In this document: one piece after another, positions 1 to 8,956 of the stretch
Position numbering within the stretch: position 1 is the first letter of the stretch
How the letters are laid out: each line of letters opens with the position of its first letter
From: Rhizobium herbae
Lineage (GTDB): Bacteria; Pseudomonadota; Alphaproteobacteria; Rhizobiales; Rhizobiaceae
Length of the DNA: 64,000 bases
Direction: 5' to 3'
Assembly: GCF_017873135.1 (NCBI RefSeq)
Contig: NZ_JAGGJV010000001.1
Location: forward strand, 1 to 64,000
Program-made: the position numbers and the translations under genes
Notes under the pieces: generated by a model
The model's input: only the letters and a program-made list of their open reading frames with translations
The model's database searches: none
Told to the model about the DNA's origin: nothing

Positions 1-111
1 GTCTCCGTCGAGCTGATCGTTCCGATCGCGATGGAAGAAAAGCTGCGCTTCGCCATCCGCGAAGGCGGCCGCACCGTCGGCGCCGGCATCGTCGCAAGCA
101 TCGTCGAGTAA
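1..111 (+). CDS. tuf: Elongation factor Tu, 3' end (partial)
   Basis: The first 36 codons read in frame from base 1 to a TAA stop and give the C-terminal beta-barrel end of EF-Tu, including the conserved stretch [19 protein letters not shown]-Tu carries aminoacyl-tRNA to the ribosome as a GTPase. The 5' part lies outside the window. Its place just before rpsJ is the usual str-to-S10 junction in Alphaproteobacteria, where one of two tuf copies often sits. Only the tail is visible, so which tuf copy this is cannot be told. Confidence 0.95.
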   Translation, partial: VSVELIVPIAMEEKLRFAIREGGRTVGAGIVASIVE

Positions 112-125
112 GTTTTACTCGGTTG

Positions 126-152
126 GAAGCGGCGCGCCATAAGCGCCGCTTC
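126..152 (+). terminator. Stem-loop after tuf
   Basis: A perfect 10-bp stem (126-135 pairing with 143-152, GAAGCGGCGC/GCGCCGCTTC) with a 7-nt loop starts 15 nt after the tuf stop. No run of T follows directly, only TCGATCAATTTG, so it may be a weak or Rho-assisted terminator or a 3' stabilising hairpin rather than a full intrinsic terminator. Confidence 0.6.
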
Positions 153-401
153 TCGATCAATTTGTTGGTCGAAGCATGCGAATAAAATCGTATGCCTCTC
201 GAATTGACGGAAACGCGAAAAATCGCGCTTCCGTAGGCGTTCGGTCATTGTGTCGGACGCCGATTGCGTATATGTGGCGGGTCGAATTGCAGAACGGACA
301 GAGAGTGATTTGCTCTTTGCGCTCTTTGAAGCATCAGCACCCGGAAACGAATGACGAACTGCCTCAGCTGGGGCATTCGCTTAACAACAAGGATAACTCG
401 A
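153..401 (+). promoter_or_regulatory. rpsJ upstream region and leader
   Basis: A gene-free spacer of about 250 nt separates the tuf hairpin from rpsJ. It contains a near-perfect hairpin at 207-234 (ACGGAA and CGCG pairing with CGCG and TTCCGT around an AAAAAT loop). The promoter of the S10 operon must lie here if the tuf hairpin ends transcription; I see no convincing -35/-10 pair. Gammaproteobacteria have an L4-binding S10 leader in this position. I cannot match this sequence to it, so a regulatory role is inference from position and structure. Confidence 0.4.
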
Positions 402-710
402 ATGAACGGCCAGAATATCCGTATCCGCCTCAAGGCGTTTGATCACCGGATTCTTGACGCCTCCACGCGGGAAATCGTTTCGACGGCCAAGCGCACAGGC
501 GCTTCGGTTCGTGGTCCGGTGCCGCTTCCTACGCGGATTGAAAAGTTTACTGTCAACCGCTCGCCCCACGTGGACAAGAAGAGCCGCGAACAGTTCGAGA
601 TGCGTACCCATAAGCGTCTCCTCGATATCGTCGATCCGACACCGCAGACCGTTGACGCGCTGATGAAGCTCGATCTGGCTGCCGGCGTAGACGTGGAAAT
701 CAAGCTTTAA
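402..710 (+). CDS. rpsJ: 30S ribosomal protein S10
   Basis: A 102-residue protein of normal S10 length. S10 sits in the head of the small subunit and, as NusE, joins transcription antitermination complexes. The start [16 protein letters not shown] and the core [15 protein letters not shown] and [15 protein letters not shown] are classic S10. The ATG at 402 has AAGGA at 389-393; an upstream in-frame ATG at 351 would add 17 residues absent from the family. It opens the S10 operon; a long 153-nt spacer to rplC follows. Confidence 0.98.
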
Positions 711-863
711 AAACAAGGAAGGTACGTGGATCTCGGTCCAACGGCTTCCAAAAACGGGCGACCCCCGATCTTCCGGCCAAATGGGCGGGTGATCTGGGGG
801 AGACCTTAAACCAGAGGTGCAACGGGGTTCTCTCCGTGGCTAACTCTCAAGAGGAATGAACCA
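711..863 (+). promoter_or_regulatory. Structured spacer before rplC
   Basis: An unusually long spacer inside an otherwise tight operon. It holds a hairpin in which CCCCCGATC (762-770) pairs with GATCTGGGGG (791-800), leaving one bulged T, around a 20-nt loop that can form a smaller inner stem. No T run follows, so it is not an intrinsic terminator. A ribosomal-protein binding site or an RNA-processing site is possible; neither is shown by the sequence alone. Confidence 0.4.
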
Positions 864-1544
864 ATGCGTTCAGGTGTGATTGCACAGAAAGTTGGGATGA
901 CCCGCGTCTATAACGACGCTGGTGAGCATATCCCAGTTACAGTATTGCGGATGGAAAATTGCCAGGTTGTGGCCCATCGCACAGAAGACAAGAACGGCTA
1001 CACCGCAGTTCAGCTCGGTGCGGGCCAGGCCAAGGTCAAGAACACGAGCAAGCCGTTGCGCGGCCAGTTCGCTGCCGCCAATGTAGAGCCGAAGGCCAAG
1101 GTCGTCGAGTTTCGCGTTTCGTCGGACAATCTGATCGACGTCGGCGCCGAACTCACGGCAAACCATTTCGTCGCCGGCCAGCTCGTTGACGTCACCGGTA
1201 CATCTGCCGGTAAAGGTTTTGCCGGTGCGATGAAGCGCCACAACTTCGGCGGTCTGCGTGCAACGCACGGCGTGTCCGTATCACACCGTTCGCATGGTTC
1301 GACTGGTTCCAACCAGGATCCGGGCCGCGTCTGGAAGGGTAAGCGCATGGCTGGCCACATGGGTCAGACGCGCATCACCACCCAGAACCTGGAAGTGGTC
1401 TCCACCGATGAAGACCGCGGTCTGATCCTCGTCAAGGGCGCCGTACCCGGCTCCAAGGGCGCATGGATCGTCGTTCGCGACGCCATCAAGTCCGGCACTC
1501 CGGCTGACGCTCCGCGTCCTGCCGCCGTGCGCGCAGCCAAGTAA
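864..1544 (+). CDS. rplC: 50S ribosomal protein L3
   Basis: A 226-residue L3, slightly longer than the roughly 210 residues of E. coli because of a C-terminal tail rich in Ala and Pro ([14 protein letters not shown]). L3 is a primary rRNA binder near the peptidyl transferase centre. Visible marks are [16 protein letters not shown] at the N-terminus and the central loop [19 protein letters not shown], which includes the Gln methylated by PrmB in other bacteria. GAGGA at 851-855 precedes the ATG by 8 nt. Second gene of the S10 operon, 12 nt before rplD. Confidence 0.98.
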   Translation: MRSGVIAQKVGMTRVYNDAGEHIPVTVLRMENCQVVAHRTEDKNGYTAVQLGAGQAKVKNTSKPLRGQFAAANVEPKAKVVEFRVSSDNLIDVGAELTANHFVAGQLVDVTGTSAGKGFAGAMKRHNFGGLRATHGVSVSHRSHGSTGSNQDPGRVWKGKRMAGHMGQTRITTQNLEVVSTDEDRGLILVKGAVPGSKGAWIVVRDAIKSGTPADAPRPAAVRAAK

Positions 1545-1556
1545 GGGGGCCAGATC

Positions 1557-2177
1557 ATGGATCTCAACGTCACCACACTCGAAGGTAAGGAAGCCGGCAA
1601 GGTTTCCCTGTCTGACGCGATTTTCGGTCTTGAGCCGCGCGAAGACATCATTGCCCGCGTCGTTCGCTGGCAGCTCGCCAAGAAGCAGCAGGGCACGCAC
1701 AAGGCCAAGGGCCGCGCAGAAGTCGCGCGTACCGGCGCCAAGATGTTCAAGCAGAAGGGTACGGGCCGCGCTCGTCACCATTCGGCTCGCGCTCCGCAGT
1801 TCCGCGGCGGTGGTAAGGCTCACGGCCCGGTTGTTCGCAGCCACGCCCATGACCTGCCGAAGAAGGTTCGTGCTCTCGGCCTGCGCCATGCGCTGTCCGC
1901 AAAGCTGCGTGCCGAAGAGCTGATCATCGTTGACAGCCTGGTTGCTGCCGAAGCCAAGACGAAGACGCTGACCGGCGCATTCGCAACGCTCGGCCTGACC
2001 AACGTGCTGTTCATCGGCGGCGCCGAACTCGACAGCAATTTCAAGCTCGCAGCCCAGAACATCCCGAATGTGGACGTTCTGCCGGTCCAGGGCATCAACG
2101 TTTATGACATTCTGCGCCGCGGCAAGCTCGTCCTGTCCAAAGCAGCAGTTGAAGCTCTTGAGGAGCGGTTCAAATGA
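1557..2177 (+). CDS. rplD: 50S ribosomal protein L4
   Basis: A 206-residue L4. It lines the peptide exit tunnel and in gammaproteobacteria also represses the S10 operon. The family signature is the long Arg/Lys-rich tunnel loop [20 protein letters not shown] followed by [10 protein letters not shown]. The stop overlaps the rplW start by 4 nt (ATGA), implying translational coupling. Whether alphaproteobacterial L4 controls this operon is not evident here. Confidence 0.98.
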   Translation: MDLNVTTLEGKEAGKVSLSDAIFGLEPREDIIARVVRWQLAKKQQGTHKAKGRAEVARTGAKMFKQKGTGRARHHSARAPQFRGGGKAHGPVVRSHAHDLPKKVRALGLRHALSAKLRAEELIIVDSLVAAEAKTKTLTGAFATLGLTNVLFIGGAELDSNFKLAAQNIPNVDVLPVQGINVYDILRRGKLVLSKAAVEALEERFK

Positions 2178-2467
2178 CTGACCTTCGCCACTATGATGTG
2201 ATCCTCGCTCCGTCGATCACCGAAAAGTCGACGCTGGTTTCTGAACAGAACCAGATCATCTTCAACGTCGCCAAGGGTGCGTCGAAGCCGGAAATCAAGG
2301 CTGCTATCGAGGCACTGTTCGGTGTCAAGGTAACGGCTGTGAACACGCTGGTCCGCAAGGGCAAGCTGAAGCGTTTCCGTGGCTTCGCCGGCCGGCAAAA
2401 GGACGTCAAGAAGGCTATCGTCACGCTCGCTGACGGTCAGACCATCGACGTCTCCACCGGACTCTGA
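2174..2467 (+). CDS. rplW: 50S ribosomal protein L23
   Basis: A 97-residue L23 of normal length. L23 lies at the exit of the peptide tunnel and docks trigger factor, SRP and the translocon. It begins [20 protein letters not shown], with the conserved PxxTEKS core, and has the Lys/Arg-rich loop [20 protein letters not shown]. It is coupled to rplD by a 4-nt overlap and is followed 11 nt later by rplB. Confidence 0.98.
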   Translation: MTDLRHYDVILAPSITEKSTLVSEQNQIIFNVAKGASKPEIKAAIEALFGVKVTAVNTLVRKGKLKRFRGFAGRQKDVKKAIVTLADGQTIDVSTGL

Positions 2468-2478
2468 GGAATAGAACA

Positions 2479-3315
2479 ATGGCATTGAAAAGTTTCAATC
2501 CGACCACCCCGAGCCAGCGCCAGCTGGTCATCGTCGATCGGTCCGGCCTCCACAAGGGCAAGCCGGTCAAGTCGCTGACCGAAGGCCTGTCCTCCAAGGG
2601 CGGACGTAACAACACCGGCCGCATCACCGTGCGCTACCAGGGTGGCGGTCACAAGCGGACCTACCGCCTGATCGACTTCAAGCGTCGCAAGTTCGACGTT
2701 GAAGGCACGGTCGAGCGTCTCGAATACGACCCGAACCGCACGGCGTTCATCGCGCTGATCAACTATGCGGACGGCGAACAGGCCTATATCATCGCTCCGC
2801 AGCGTCTTGCTGCCGGCGACAAGGTGATCGCCTCGGAAAAGCAGGTTGACGTGAAGCCGGGCAACACCATGCCGCTTCAGTTCATGCCGGTTGGTTCGAT
2901 CGTTCACAACGTCGAGATGAAGCCGGGCAAGGGCGGCCAGATGGCCCGCTCCGCCGGCGCCTACGTTCAGCTGGTCGGTCGCGACCAGGGCATGGCGATC
3001 CTTCGCCTGTCGTCTGGCGAACAGCGTCTGGTGCACGGCTCCTGCCTTGCAACGGTCGGTGCAGTCTCCAATCCGGACCACGGCAACATCAACGACGGCA
3101 AGGCCGGTCGTTCGGTGTGGCGTGGCAAGCGTCCGCACGTTCGCGGCGTCGTCATGAACCCTGTTGACCATCCGCACGGCGGTGGTGAAGGCCGCACCTC
3201 GGGTGGCCGTCACCCGGTTTCGCCTTGGGGCAAGCCCACCAAGGGCAAGCGTACGCGCTCGAACAAGTCGACCGACAAGTTCATCATGCGCTCGCGTCAT
3301 CAGCGTAAGAAGTAA
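2479..3315 (+). CDS. rplB: 50S ribosomal protein L2
   Basis: A 278-residue L2, the usual length. L2 is a primary 23S rRNA binder needed for subunit association and peptidyl transfer. Marks include [19 protein letters not shown] near residues 50-68 and the C-terminal block [19 protein letters not shown], which holds the conserved His important for activity. It sits between rplW and rpsS in the standard S10 order. Confidence 0.98.
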   Translation: MALKSFNPTTPSQRQLVIVDRSGLHKGKPVKSLTEGLSSKGGRNNTGRITVRYQGGGHKRTYRLIDFKRRKFDVEGTVERLEYDPNRTAFIALINYADGEQAYIIAPQRLAAGDKVIASEKQVDVKPGNTMPLQFMPVGSIVHNVEMKPGKGGQMARSAGAYVQLVGRDQGMAILRLSSGEQRLVHGSCLATVGAVSNPDHGNINDGKAGRSVWRGKRPHVRGVVMNPVDHPHGGGEGRTSGGRHPVSPWGKPTKGKRTRSNKSTDKFIMRSRHQRKK

Positions 3316-3330
3316 GAGAGGAAGTCTCCA

Positions 3331-3609
3331 ATGACTCGTTCAGTATGGAAAGGTCCGTTTGTTGACGGCTATCTTCTCAAGAAGGCTGAGAAGGTTCGTG
3401 AAGGCGGTCGTAACGAAGTGATCAAGATGTGGAGCCGTCGCTCCACCATCCTGCCGCAGTTCGTCGGTCTCACGTTCGGCGTCTACAACGGCAGCAAGCA
3501 TGTTCCGGTCAGTGTCAACGAAGACATGATCGGTCACAAATTCGGTGAATTCTCTCCGACCCGGACCTATTACGGTCACGGTGCGGACAAGAAGGCAAAG
3601 AGGAAGTAA
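3331..3609 (+). CDS. rpsS: 30S ribosomal protein S19
   Basis: A 92-residue S19. It binds the head of the small subunit with S13 near the A-site tRNA. It starts [20 protein letters not shown] and has the conserved [19 protein letters not shown] and [16 protein letters not shown] segments. GAGAGGAAG lies just upstream of the ATG. Only 2 nt separate its stop from rplV. Confidence 0.98.
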   Translation: MTRSVWKGPFVDGYLLKKAEKVREGGRNEVIKMWSRRSTILPQFVGLTFGVYNGSKHVPVSVNEDMIGHKFGEFSPTRTYYGHGADKKAKRK

Positions 3610-3611
3610 TT

Positions 3612-4001
3612 ATGGGCAAGGCAAAAGCCGAACGCCGGCTGAAGGATAATGAGGCGCAGGCAATTGCGCGCACGATCCGCGTCAGCCCCCAGAAGCTCAA
3701 CCTGGTTGCTGCGATGATCCGCGGCAAGAAGGTCGACCGGGCTCTGGCCGAACTCGAGTTTTCGCGCAAGCGGATCTCGGACACTGTCAAGAAGACGCTG
3801 GAATCCGCGATCGCAAACGCGGAGAACAATCACGATCTCGACGTCGACAGCCTGATCGTTGCCGAAGCTTACGTCGGCAAGTCCATCGTCATGAAGCGTT
3901 TCCACGCTCGTGGCCGTGGCCGTGCATCGCGTATCGAAAAGCCTTTCGCGCATCTGACGATCGTTGTTCGCGAAGTCGAAGCCAAAGGGGAGGCCGCATA
4001 A
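3612..4001 (+). CDS. rplV: 50S ribosomal protein L22
   Basis: A 129-residue L22. Its beta-hairpin forms part of the exit-tunnel constriction with L4 and is a site of macrolide resistance in other bacteria. The core [20 protein letters not shown] and the C-terminal hairpin [19 protein letters not shown] are clear. The stop and the rpsC start overlap by one base (TAATG), so the two are translationally coupled. Confidence 0.98.
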   Translation: MGKAKAERRLKDNEAQAIARTIRVSPQKLNLVAAMIRGKKVDRALAELEFSRKRISDTVKKTLESAIANAENNHDLDVDSLIVAEAYVGKSIVMKRFHARGRGRASRIEKPFAHLTIVVREVEAKGEAA

Positions 4002-4714
4002 TGGGTCAGAAGATCAATCCAGTCGGCTTCCGCCTCGGCATCAACCGTACCTGGGACAGCCGCTGGTTCGCGGATAATGCCGAGTACGGTCAGCTTCTTC
4101 ACGAAGACCTGAAGATCCGTGCGTATGTCATGGAAGAGCTGAAGCAGGCCGGTATTGCCAAGGTGATCATCGAGCGTCCGCACAAGAAGTGCCGCGTCAC
4201 GATCCACTCGGCTCGCCCGGGCCTCATCATCGGCAAGAAGGGCGCAGACATCGAAAAGCTGCGCAAGAAGATTGCCGAGATGACGAAGTCGGAAACGCAT
4301 CTCAACATTGTTGAAGTGCGCAAGCCGGAAGTCGACTCGACGCTCGTTGCCCAGTCGATCGCTCAGCAGCTCGAACGCCGCGTGGCTTTCCGCCGTGCGA
4401 TGAAGCGTGCGGTTCAGTCCGCGATGCGTCTTGGCGCCGAAGGCATCAAGATCACCTGCGGCGGCCGTCTCGGCGGTGCTGAAATCGCCCGTACGGAATG
4501 GTACCGCGAAGGTCGCGTGCCGTTGCACACGCTTCGCGCCGACATCGACTACGGTGTGGCTGAAGCCAAAACCGCTTTTGGTATCTGCGGCATCAAGGTC
4601 TGGATCTTCAAGGGCGAAATCCTCGAACACGATCCGATGGCTTCCGAGCGTCGTGCGTCCGAGAGTGATGCTCAGGGCCCCAGCAGCAACAACCGTCGTC
4701 GCGAAAACGCGTAA
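4001..4714 (+). CDS. rpsC: 30S ribosomal protein S3
   Basis: A 237-residue S3. It helps form the mRNA entry channel and has helicase activity with S4 and S5. It begins [20 protein letters not shown]; the KH domain has the GLIIGKKG loop near residues 74-81, and the second domain has [20 protein letters not shown]. The C-terminal tail ([18 protein letters not shown]) is charged and variable, as in relatives. Coupled to rplV by a one-base overlap. Confidence 0.98.
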   Translation: MGQKINPVGFRLGINRTWDSRWFADNAEYGQLLHEDLKIRAYVMEELKQAGIAKVIIERPHKKCRVTIHSARPGLIIGKKGADIEKLRKKIAEMTKSETHLNIVEVRKPEVDSTLVAQSIAQQLERRVAFRRAMKRAVQSAMRLGAEGIKITCGGRLGGAEIARTEWYREGRVPLHTLRADIDYGVAEAKTAFGICGIKVWIFKGEILEHDPMASERRASESDAQGPSSNNRRRENA

Positions 4715-4752
4715 CAGTCGTTCCTGGCAGCTAATATCGGAGAATTAAAAAA

Positions 4753-5166
4753 ATGTTGCAGCCAAAGCGCACTAAGTACCGCAAGCAGTTCAAGGGACGC
4801 ATCAAGGGCGTTGCCAAGGGCGGTTCCGACCTTGCTTTCGGTGAATTCGGCCTGAAGTCTCAGGAACCGAACCGTGTGAACGCACGTGAGATCGAGGCGG
4901 CTCGCCGCGCGATCACGCGTCACATGAAGCGTGCGGGTCGTGTATGGATCCGCGTATTCCCAGACGTACCGGTCACGGCGAAGCCGACCGAAGTCCGCAT
5001 GGGTAAAGGTAAGGGTTCGGTTGAATATTGGGCTTGCAAGGTCAAGCCCGGCCGAATGATGTTCGAAATCGACGGCGTCAGCGAAGAACTCGCCCGCGAG
5101 GCGCTTCGCCTTGGTGCTGCGAAACTCTCTGTCAAGACGCGCTTCGTTCAGCGCATTGCAGAGTAA
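4753..5166 (+). CDS. rplP: 50S ribosomal protein L16
   Basis: A 137-residue L16, normal length. It organises the A-site region of the large subunit. The start [16 protein letters not shown] and the middle [20 protein letters not shown] are family hallmarks, as is [28 protein letters not shown] lies just before the ATG. It stands between rpsC and rpmC in the expected order. Confidence 0.98.
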   Translation: MLQPKRTKYRKQFKGRIKGVAKGGSDLAFGEFGLKSQEPNRVNAREIEAARRAITRHMKRAGRVWIRVFPDVPVTAKPTEVRMGKGKGSVEYWACKVKPGRMMFEIDGVSEELAREALRLGAAKLSVKTRFVQRIAE

Positions 5167-5178
5167 GGAGTAAAGCCC

Positions 5179-5379
5179 ATGAAAGCCGAAACCGTTCGTG
5201 CGCTCAGCGCCGATCAGCTCAACGAAGAACTTGCCAAGCTGAAGAAAGAGCAGTTCAATCTGCGCTTCCAGAAGGCCACCGGCCAGCTCGAAAAGTCGTC
5301 GCGCATCAATGAAGTCCGCAAGGACATTGCGCGCGTCAAAACCATTGCCCGCCAGAAGGCGGCAGAAGCCAAGGCTTAA
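5179..5379 (+). CDS. rpmC: 50S ribosomal protein L29
   Basis: A 66-residue, two-helix L29. It sits next to L23 at the tunnel exit. It begins [20 protein letters not shown] and has the conserved [20 protein letters not shown] followed by [11 protein letters not shown]. The upstream AAGGAG gives a strong ribosome-binding site. rpsQ starts 12 nt after its stop. Confidence 0.97.
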   Translation: MKAETVRALSADQLNEELAKLKKEQFNLRFQKATGQLEKSSRINEVRKDIARVKTIARQKAAEAKA

Positions 5380-5391
5380 GGAACTAAGAAT

Positions 5392-5628
5392 ATGCCAAAA
5401 CGCATTCTGCAGGGCACAGTCGTCAGCGACAAGAACGATAAGACCGTCGTGGTCCGTGTCGAGCGTCGTTTCGCGCACCCGATCTTCCAGAAGACCGTTC
5501 GCCGGTCCAAGAAGTACAAGGCGCATGACGAGAACAACCAGTACAAGGTCGGCGATCAGGTTTCCATCGAGGAATGCGCGCCGATTTCCAAGGACAAGAC
5601 CTGGACGGTCGTTTCCGCCCAGGCCTAA
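5392..5628 (+). CDS. rpsQ: 30S ribosomal protein S17
   Basis: A 78-residue S17, an OB-fold primary binder of 16S rRNA. It has [20 protein letters not shown] and the signature [19 protein letters not shown]. It is the last gene of the classical S10 operon. A 240-nt spacer with a terminator-like hairpin follows before rplN, which begins the spc set. Confidence 0.98.
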   Translation: MPKRILQGTVVSDKNDKTVVVRVERRFAHPIFQKTVRRSKKYKAHDENNQYKVGDQVSIEECAPISKDKTWTVVSAQA

Positions 5629-5690
5629 TTCTTAAGACTTTCTCGTCCGGCCCTTGCGTCGGCTGAGAAAATCTGTATGAAGCAGCGCAA

Positions 5691-5716
5691 GGACGCTCGA
5701 CTACGAGCGTTCTTTT
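5691..5716 (+). terminator. Terminator-like hairpin between rpsQ and rplN
   Basis: GGACGCTCG (5691-5699) pairs with CGAGCGTTC (5704-5712, one G-T pair) around an ACTA tetraloop, and the downstream arm runs into TTTT. This is a good intrinsic-terminator shape placed 62 nt after rpsQ. It could end the S10 transcript, attenuate it, or mark the start of a separate spc transcript. Confidence 0.6.
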
Positions 5717-5868
5717 GCTTTGAGCGCACGGAAGGTCCTGTTTTCAGGAAACCACCCTGGCAACGATCGATCCCGCGCGAGAACAGAAATTTAGAAGCTG
5801 GAACAGGGGGCCCTCAATCTGATGAGGTTGGCCCAACCGGTCCGGTCACAACAAGAAGGCGACCTGAC
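5717..5868 (+). promoter_or_regulatory. rplN upstream region
   Basis: This 150-nt stretch between the rpsQ hairpin and rplN has no gene. It contains an interrupted stem, GGGCCCTC near 5808-5817 with GAGGTTGGCCC near 5823-5834, close to the start of rplN. In E. coli the spc promoter lies in the same rpsQ-rplN gap. I could not pick a promoter by eye. An in-frame ATG at 5677 would extend rplN, but the extension has no family match and runs through the hairpin. Confidence 0.35.
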
Positions 5869-6237
5869 ATGATTCAGATGCAAACAAACCTCGACGTGGC
5901 GGATAATTCCGGCGCACGTCGTGTCATGTGCATCAAGGTGCTGGGCGGTTCCAAGCGCAAGTACGCTTCGGTCGGCGACATTATCGTCGTTTCGATCAAG
6001 GAAGCTATTCCGCGCGGCCGCGTCAAGAAGGGTGATGTGATGAAGGCGGTTGTCGTACGCACCGCCAAGGACATCCGTCGTCCGGACGGCAGCGTCATCC
6101 GGTTCGATAACAACGCAGCTGTTCTTATCGACAACAAGAAAGAGCCGATCGGCACCCGTATCTTCGGACCGGTTCCGCGCGAACTTCGCGCCAAGAACCA
6201 CATGAAGATCATCTCGCTGGCTCCAGAAGTGCTGTAA
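5869..6237 (+). CDS. rplN: 50S ribosomal protein L14
   Basis: A 122-residue L14, exactly the usual length when the ATG at 5869 is used. It contacts 16S rRNA at an intersubunit bridge and binds RsfS. It starts [20 protein letters not shown] and has [20 protein letters not shown] and [25 protein letters not shown] lies upstream. It begins the spc-type gene set after the rpsQ hairpin. Confidence 0.98.
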   Translation: MIQMQTNLDVADNSGARRVMCIKVLGGSKRKYASVGDIIVVSIKEAIPRGRVKKGDVMKAVVVRTAKDIRRPDGSVIRFDNNAAVLIDNKKEPIGTRIFGPVPRELRAKNHMKIISLAPEVL

Positions 6238-6249
6238 GGAGCGATTGAG

Positions 6250-6561
6250 ATGCAAAAGATTCGCAAGGGCGACAAAGTCGTCGTATTGACCGGCAAGGAC
6301 AAGGGTCGTTCTGGAGAAGTTCTCCAGGTGCTGCCGAAGGAGGACCGGGCCGTTGTGCGTGGCGTTAACATGGTGAAGCGTCACCAGCGCCAGACCCAGG
6401 CCCAGGAAGCCGGTATCATCAACAAGGAAGCGTCGATTCATCTGTCGAATCTCGCGATCGCCGACCCGAAGGACGGCAAGCCGACCCGCGTCGGTTTCAA
6501 GATCGATGGCGACAAGAAGGTTCGCGTTGCAAAGCGTTCGGGAGTGTCGATCGATGGCTGA
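6250..6561 (+). CDS. rplX: 50S ribosomal protein L24
   Basis: A 103-residue L24 with the KOW motif near its N-terminus ([19 protein letters not shown]). L24 is an early assembly initiator of the large subunit. The stretch [19 protein letters not shown] is typical. Its 3' end overlaps the start of rplE by 8 nt, suggesting coupled translation. Confidence 0.98.
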   Translation: MQKIRKGDKVVVLTGKDKGRSGEVLQVLPKEDRAVVRGVNMVKRHQRQTQAQEAGIINKEASIHLSNLAIADPKDGKPTRVGFKIDGDKKVRVAKRSGVSIDG

Positions 6562-7114
6562 CACCAAGAAGTACGAGCCCCGGCTCAAGACGGAATACGT
6601 TGAGCGTATCTCGAAGGCGATGCAGGAGAAGTTCTCCTACTCCAACGTCATGCAGATCCCGCGCCTCGACAAGATCGTGATCAACATGGGTGTTGGTGAA
6701 TCGACGGCTGATTCGAAGAAGCCGGCGGTTGCCGCAGCTGACCTCGCAGCGATTGCTGGTCAGAAGCCGGTCATCACCAAGGCCCGCACCTCCATCGCCG
6801 GCTTCAAGCTGCGCGAAGGCATGCCGATCGGCGCAAAGGTTACCCTGCGCGGCGTTCGCATGTATGAATTCCTGGACCGCCTGATCAACATCGCGCTTCC
6901 GCGCGTTCGAGATTTCCGCGGCCTGAATCCGAAGTCCTTCGATGGCCGTGGCAACTTCGCCATGGGCGTCAAGGAACACATTGTGTTCCCGGAGATCAAC
7001 TACGACAAGGTTGATCAGATGTGGGGCATGGACATCATCGTTTGCACGACGGCAACCAACGACGACGAAGCTCGCGCTCTGCTCACAGAGTTCAACTTCC
7101 CGTTCCGCCAGTAA
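6554..7114 (+). CDS. rplE: 50S ribosomal protein L5
   Basis: A 186-residue L5, a 5S rRNA binder in the central protuberance. The ATG at 6554 gives [18 protein letters not shown]; an upstream ATG at 6506 would lie inside rplX in another frame and add a non-homologous extension. Family blocks are [36 protein letters not shown] and [16 protein letters not shown]. It overlaps rplX by 8 nt. Confidence 0.97.
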   Translation: MADTKKYEPRLKTEYVERISKAMQEKFSYSNVMQIPRLDKIVINMGVGESTADSKKPAVAAADLAAIAGQKPVITKARTSIAGFKLREGMPIGAKVTLRGVRMYEFLDRLINIALPRVRDFRGLNPKSFDGRGNFAMGVKEHIVFPEINYDKVDQMWGMDIIVCTTATNDDEARALLTEFNFPFRQ

Positions 7115-7145
7115 GCCGTAACGACAAGCAGAAGGATTAAGTTGA

Positions 7146-7451
7146 ATGGCGAAGACGAGCGCAATTGAAAAAAACAATCGCCGCCGTAAGTCGGTAGCCC
7201 AGGATGCCACCAAGCGGGCAGCCCTGAAGGCAACCATCATGAACCAGTCTCTTCCGATCGAAGAGCGCTTCAAGGCAACTTTGAAGTTGGCGAGCCTGCC
7301 GCGTGACGGTTCCAAGACCCGCGTTCGCAACCGTTGCGAAGTGACAGGTCGTCCGCGCGCATATTATCGCAAACTCAAGATGTCGCGTATTGCGCTTCGT
7401 GAACTTGGCAATTTCGGCAAGGTGCCGGGCATTGTTAAGTCGAGCTGGTAA
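7146..7451 (+). CDS. rpsN: 30S ribosomal protein S14
   Basis: A 101-residue S14 of the long, zinc-independent type: it lacks the CxxC pairs of the short zinc-ribbon form. It starts [17 protein letters not shown] and ends in the conserved [20 protein letters not shown] and [15 protein letters not shown]. It assembles late in the head of the 30S subunit. It is third in the rplE-rpsN-rpsH run. Confidence 0.98.
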   Translation: MAKTSAIEKNNRRRKSVAQDATKRAALKATIMNQSLPIEERFKATLKLASLPRDGSKTRVRNRCEVTGRPRAYYRKLKMSRIALRELGNFGKVPGIVKSSW

Positions 7452-7463
7452 GGAGACGGGCAC

Positions 7464-7862
7464 ATGGCAATGACTGATCCGCTGGGCGATATGCTCACCC
7501 GTATCCGCAACGGTGCTGCACGCCGCAAGTCGAGTGTTTCCACTCCGGCTTCCAAGCTGCGCGCACGCGTTCTGGATGTCCTTCAGGCTGAAGGCTACAT
7601 CCGCGGTTATTCGGAAACCGAATTTGGTAACGGCAAGGCCGAGATCAATATCGAACTGAAATACTACGAAGGTGCGTCGGTGATCCGTGAGATCGGCCGC
7701 GTATCCAAGCCGGGCCGCCGAGTTTATGTCTCGGTCAAGTCCATTCCGCAGGTCGCGAACGGTCTCGGTATCACTATCCTTTCGACTCCGAAGGGTGTGA
7801 TGGCCGATCATCAGGCACGCGAACAGAACGTTGGTGGCGAGGTTCTCTGCTCCGTATTCTAA
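7464..7862 (+). CDS. rpsH: 30S ribosomal protein S8
   Basis: A 132-residue S8, a primary binder of the 16S central domain and in E. coli the translational repressor of the spc operon. It begins [17 protein letters not shown] and ends with [19 protein letters not shown], which contains the RNA-binding C-terminal fold. GGAGACGGGCAC precedes the ATG. Whether S8 represses this operon through an rplN-proximal mRNA site is not shown by the sequence. Confidence 0.98.
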   Translation: MAMTDPLGDMLTRIRNGAARRKSSVSTPASKLRARVLDVLQAEGYIRGYSETEFGNGKAEINIELKYYEGASVIREIGRVSKPGRRVYVSVKSIPQVANGLGITILSTPKGVMADHQAREQNVGGEVLCSVF

Positions 7863-7904
7863 TACGGTAGCAGTGACCTCCATAACGGACAGACAGGTTG
7901 AACA

Positions 7905-8441
7905 ATGTCTCGTATCGGTAAAAAACCCGTTCCGGTTCCTGCAGGTGTCACGGCCACGGTAAGTGGCCAGACGGTGACTGCAAAGGGCCCGAAAGGTGAA
8001 CTCTTCTTCGTTGCTAACGACGAAGTCGTCGTAAAGCTGGAAGACAACAACGCGGTGTCGGTGACCCCGGTTGACCAGTCCAAGGATGCACGGTCGAAGT
8101 GGGGCATGTCCCGCACGATGATCGAAAACATCTTCAAGGGCGTCAAGGACGGCTACGAGCGCAAGCTCGAAATCAACGGCGTCGGTTATCGCGCGTCGCT
8201 TCAGGGCAAGAACCTGCAGCTGGCGCTCGGCTTCAGCCACGACGTGGTCTACCAGACTCCGGAAGGCATTTCGATTGCTGTGCCGAAGCCGACGGAAATC
8301 GTCGTCACCGGCATCAACAAGCAGCAGGTCGGCCAGGTTGCCGCGGAAATCCGCGAATACCGTGGCCCCGAGCCCTACAAGGGCAAGGGCGTCAAGTATG
8401 CCGGCGAGCGGATCGTCCGCAAAGAAGGCAAGAAGAAGTAA
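7905..8441 (+). CDS. rplF: 50S ribosomal protein L6
   Basis: A 178-residue L6, normal length, built of two duplicated domains. It starts [20 protein letters not shown], has KGPKGEL near residue 29, and the C-terminal signature [21 protein letters not shown]6 sits near the sarcin-ricin loop and GTPase centre. 12 nt separate it from rplR. Confidence 0.98.
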   Translation: MSRIGKKPVPVPAGVTATVSGQTVTAKGPKGELFFVANDEVVVKLEDNNAVSVTPVDQSKDARSKWGMSRTMIENIFKGVKDGYERKLEINGVGYRASLQGKNLQLALGFSHDVVYQTPEGISIAVPKPTEIVVTGINKQQVGQVAAEIREYRGPEPYKGKGVKYAGERIVRKEGKKK

Positions 8442-8453
8442 GGATCACGCGAA

Positions 8454-8816
8454 ATGGCTACAAGGAAAGATACACTTGTGCGCCGCGCCAGCCGCGTGCG
8501 CCGTCAAGTCAAGGCAGTGGCCAATGGCCGTCTGCGCCTGTCTGTTCATCGCTCGTCGAAGAACATCTATGCACAGGTTATCGATGATGTTGCTGGCAAG
8601 ACCGTTGCGTCTGCCTCGACACTCGACACGGATCTGCGTTCGTCGCTTAAGACGGGCGCTGACACGGCAGCAGCTGCTGCCGTTGGCAAGCTCCTCGCAG
8701 AGCGCGCCTCGAAGGCTGGTGTCAAGGACGTTGTCTTTGACCGTGGCGCCTTCATCTATCACGGCCGCGTCAAGGCGCTCGCCGAGGCAGCCCGCGAGGG
8801 TGGCCTGAACTTCTAA
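8454..8816 (+). CDS. rplR: 50S ribosomal protein L18
   Basis: A 120-residue L18, a 5S rRNA binder. The N-terminus [20 protein letters not shown] is basic, and [15 protein letters not shown] and [20 protein letters not shown] are typical. It is followed by a 140-nt spacer with a strong hairpin before rpsE, unlike the 10-15 nt spacers on its other side. Confidence 0.98.
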   Translation: MATRKDTLVRRASRVRRQVKAVANGRLRLSVHRSSKNIYAQVIDDVAGKTVASASTLDTDLRSSLKTGADTAAAAAVGKLLAERASKAGVKDVVFDRGAFIYHGRVKALAEAAREGGLNF

Positions 8817-8817
8817 A

Positions 8818-8853
8818 GATGATATCCGCCCGGGCTTGCCTGGGCGGATCATC
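8818..8853 (+). promoter_or_regulatory. Strong stem-loop between rplR and rpsE
   Basis: GATGAT (8818-8823) and CCGCCC (8826-8831) pair with GGGCGG (8842-8847) and ATCATC (8848-8853), giving 12 bp with a 2-nt bulge. It begins 2 nt after the rplR stop. No T run follows, so this is not an intrinsic terminator. An mRNA-stability or processing element, or a protein-binding site before rpsE, is possible. Confidence 0.5.
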
Positions 8854-8956
8854 GAACCGCTTGTGAAAAAGCGCGTCGCTACCGCTCCCTCGAAGGCGCG
8901 GGGCGACTTTTTGTCAATCTGCCGATTGCACCCGGAAAAGAAAAAGGAAAAGGACA

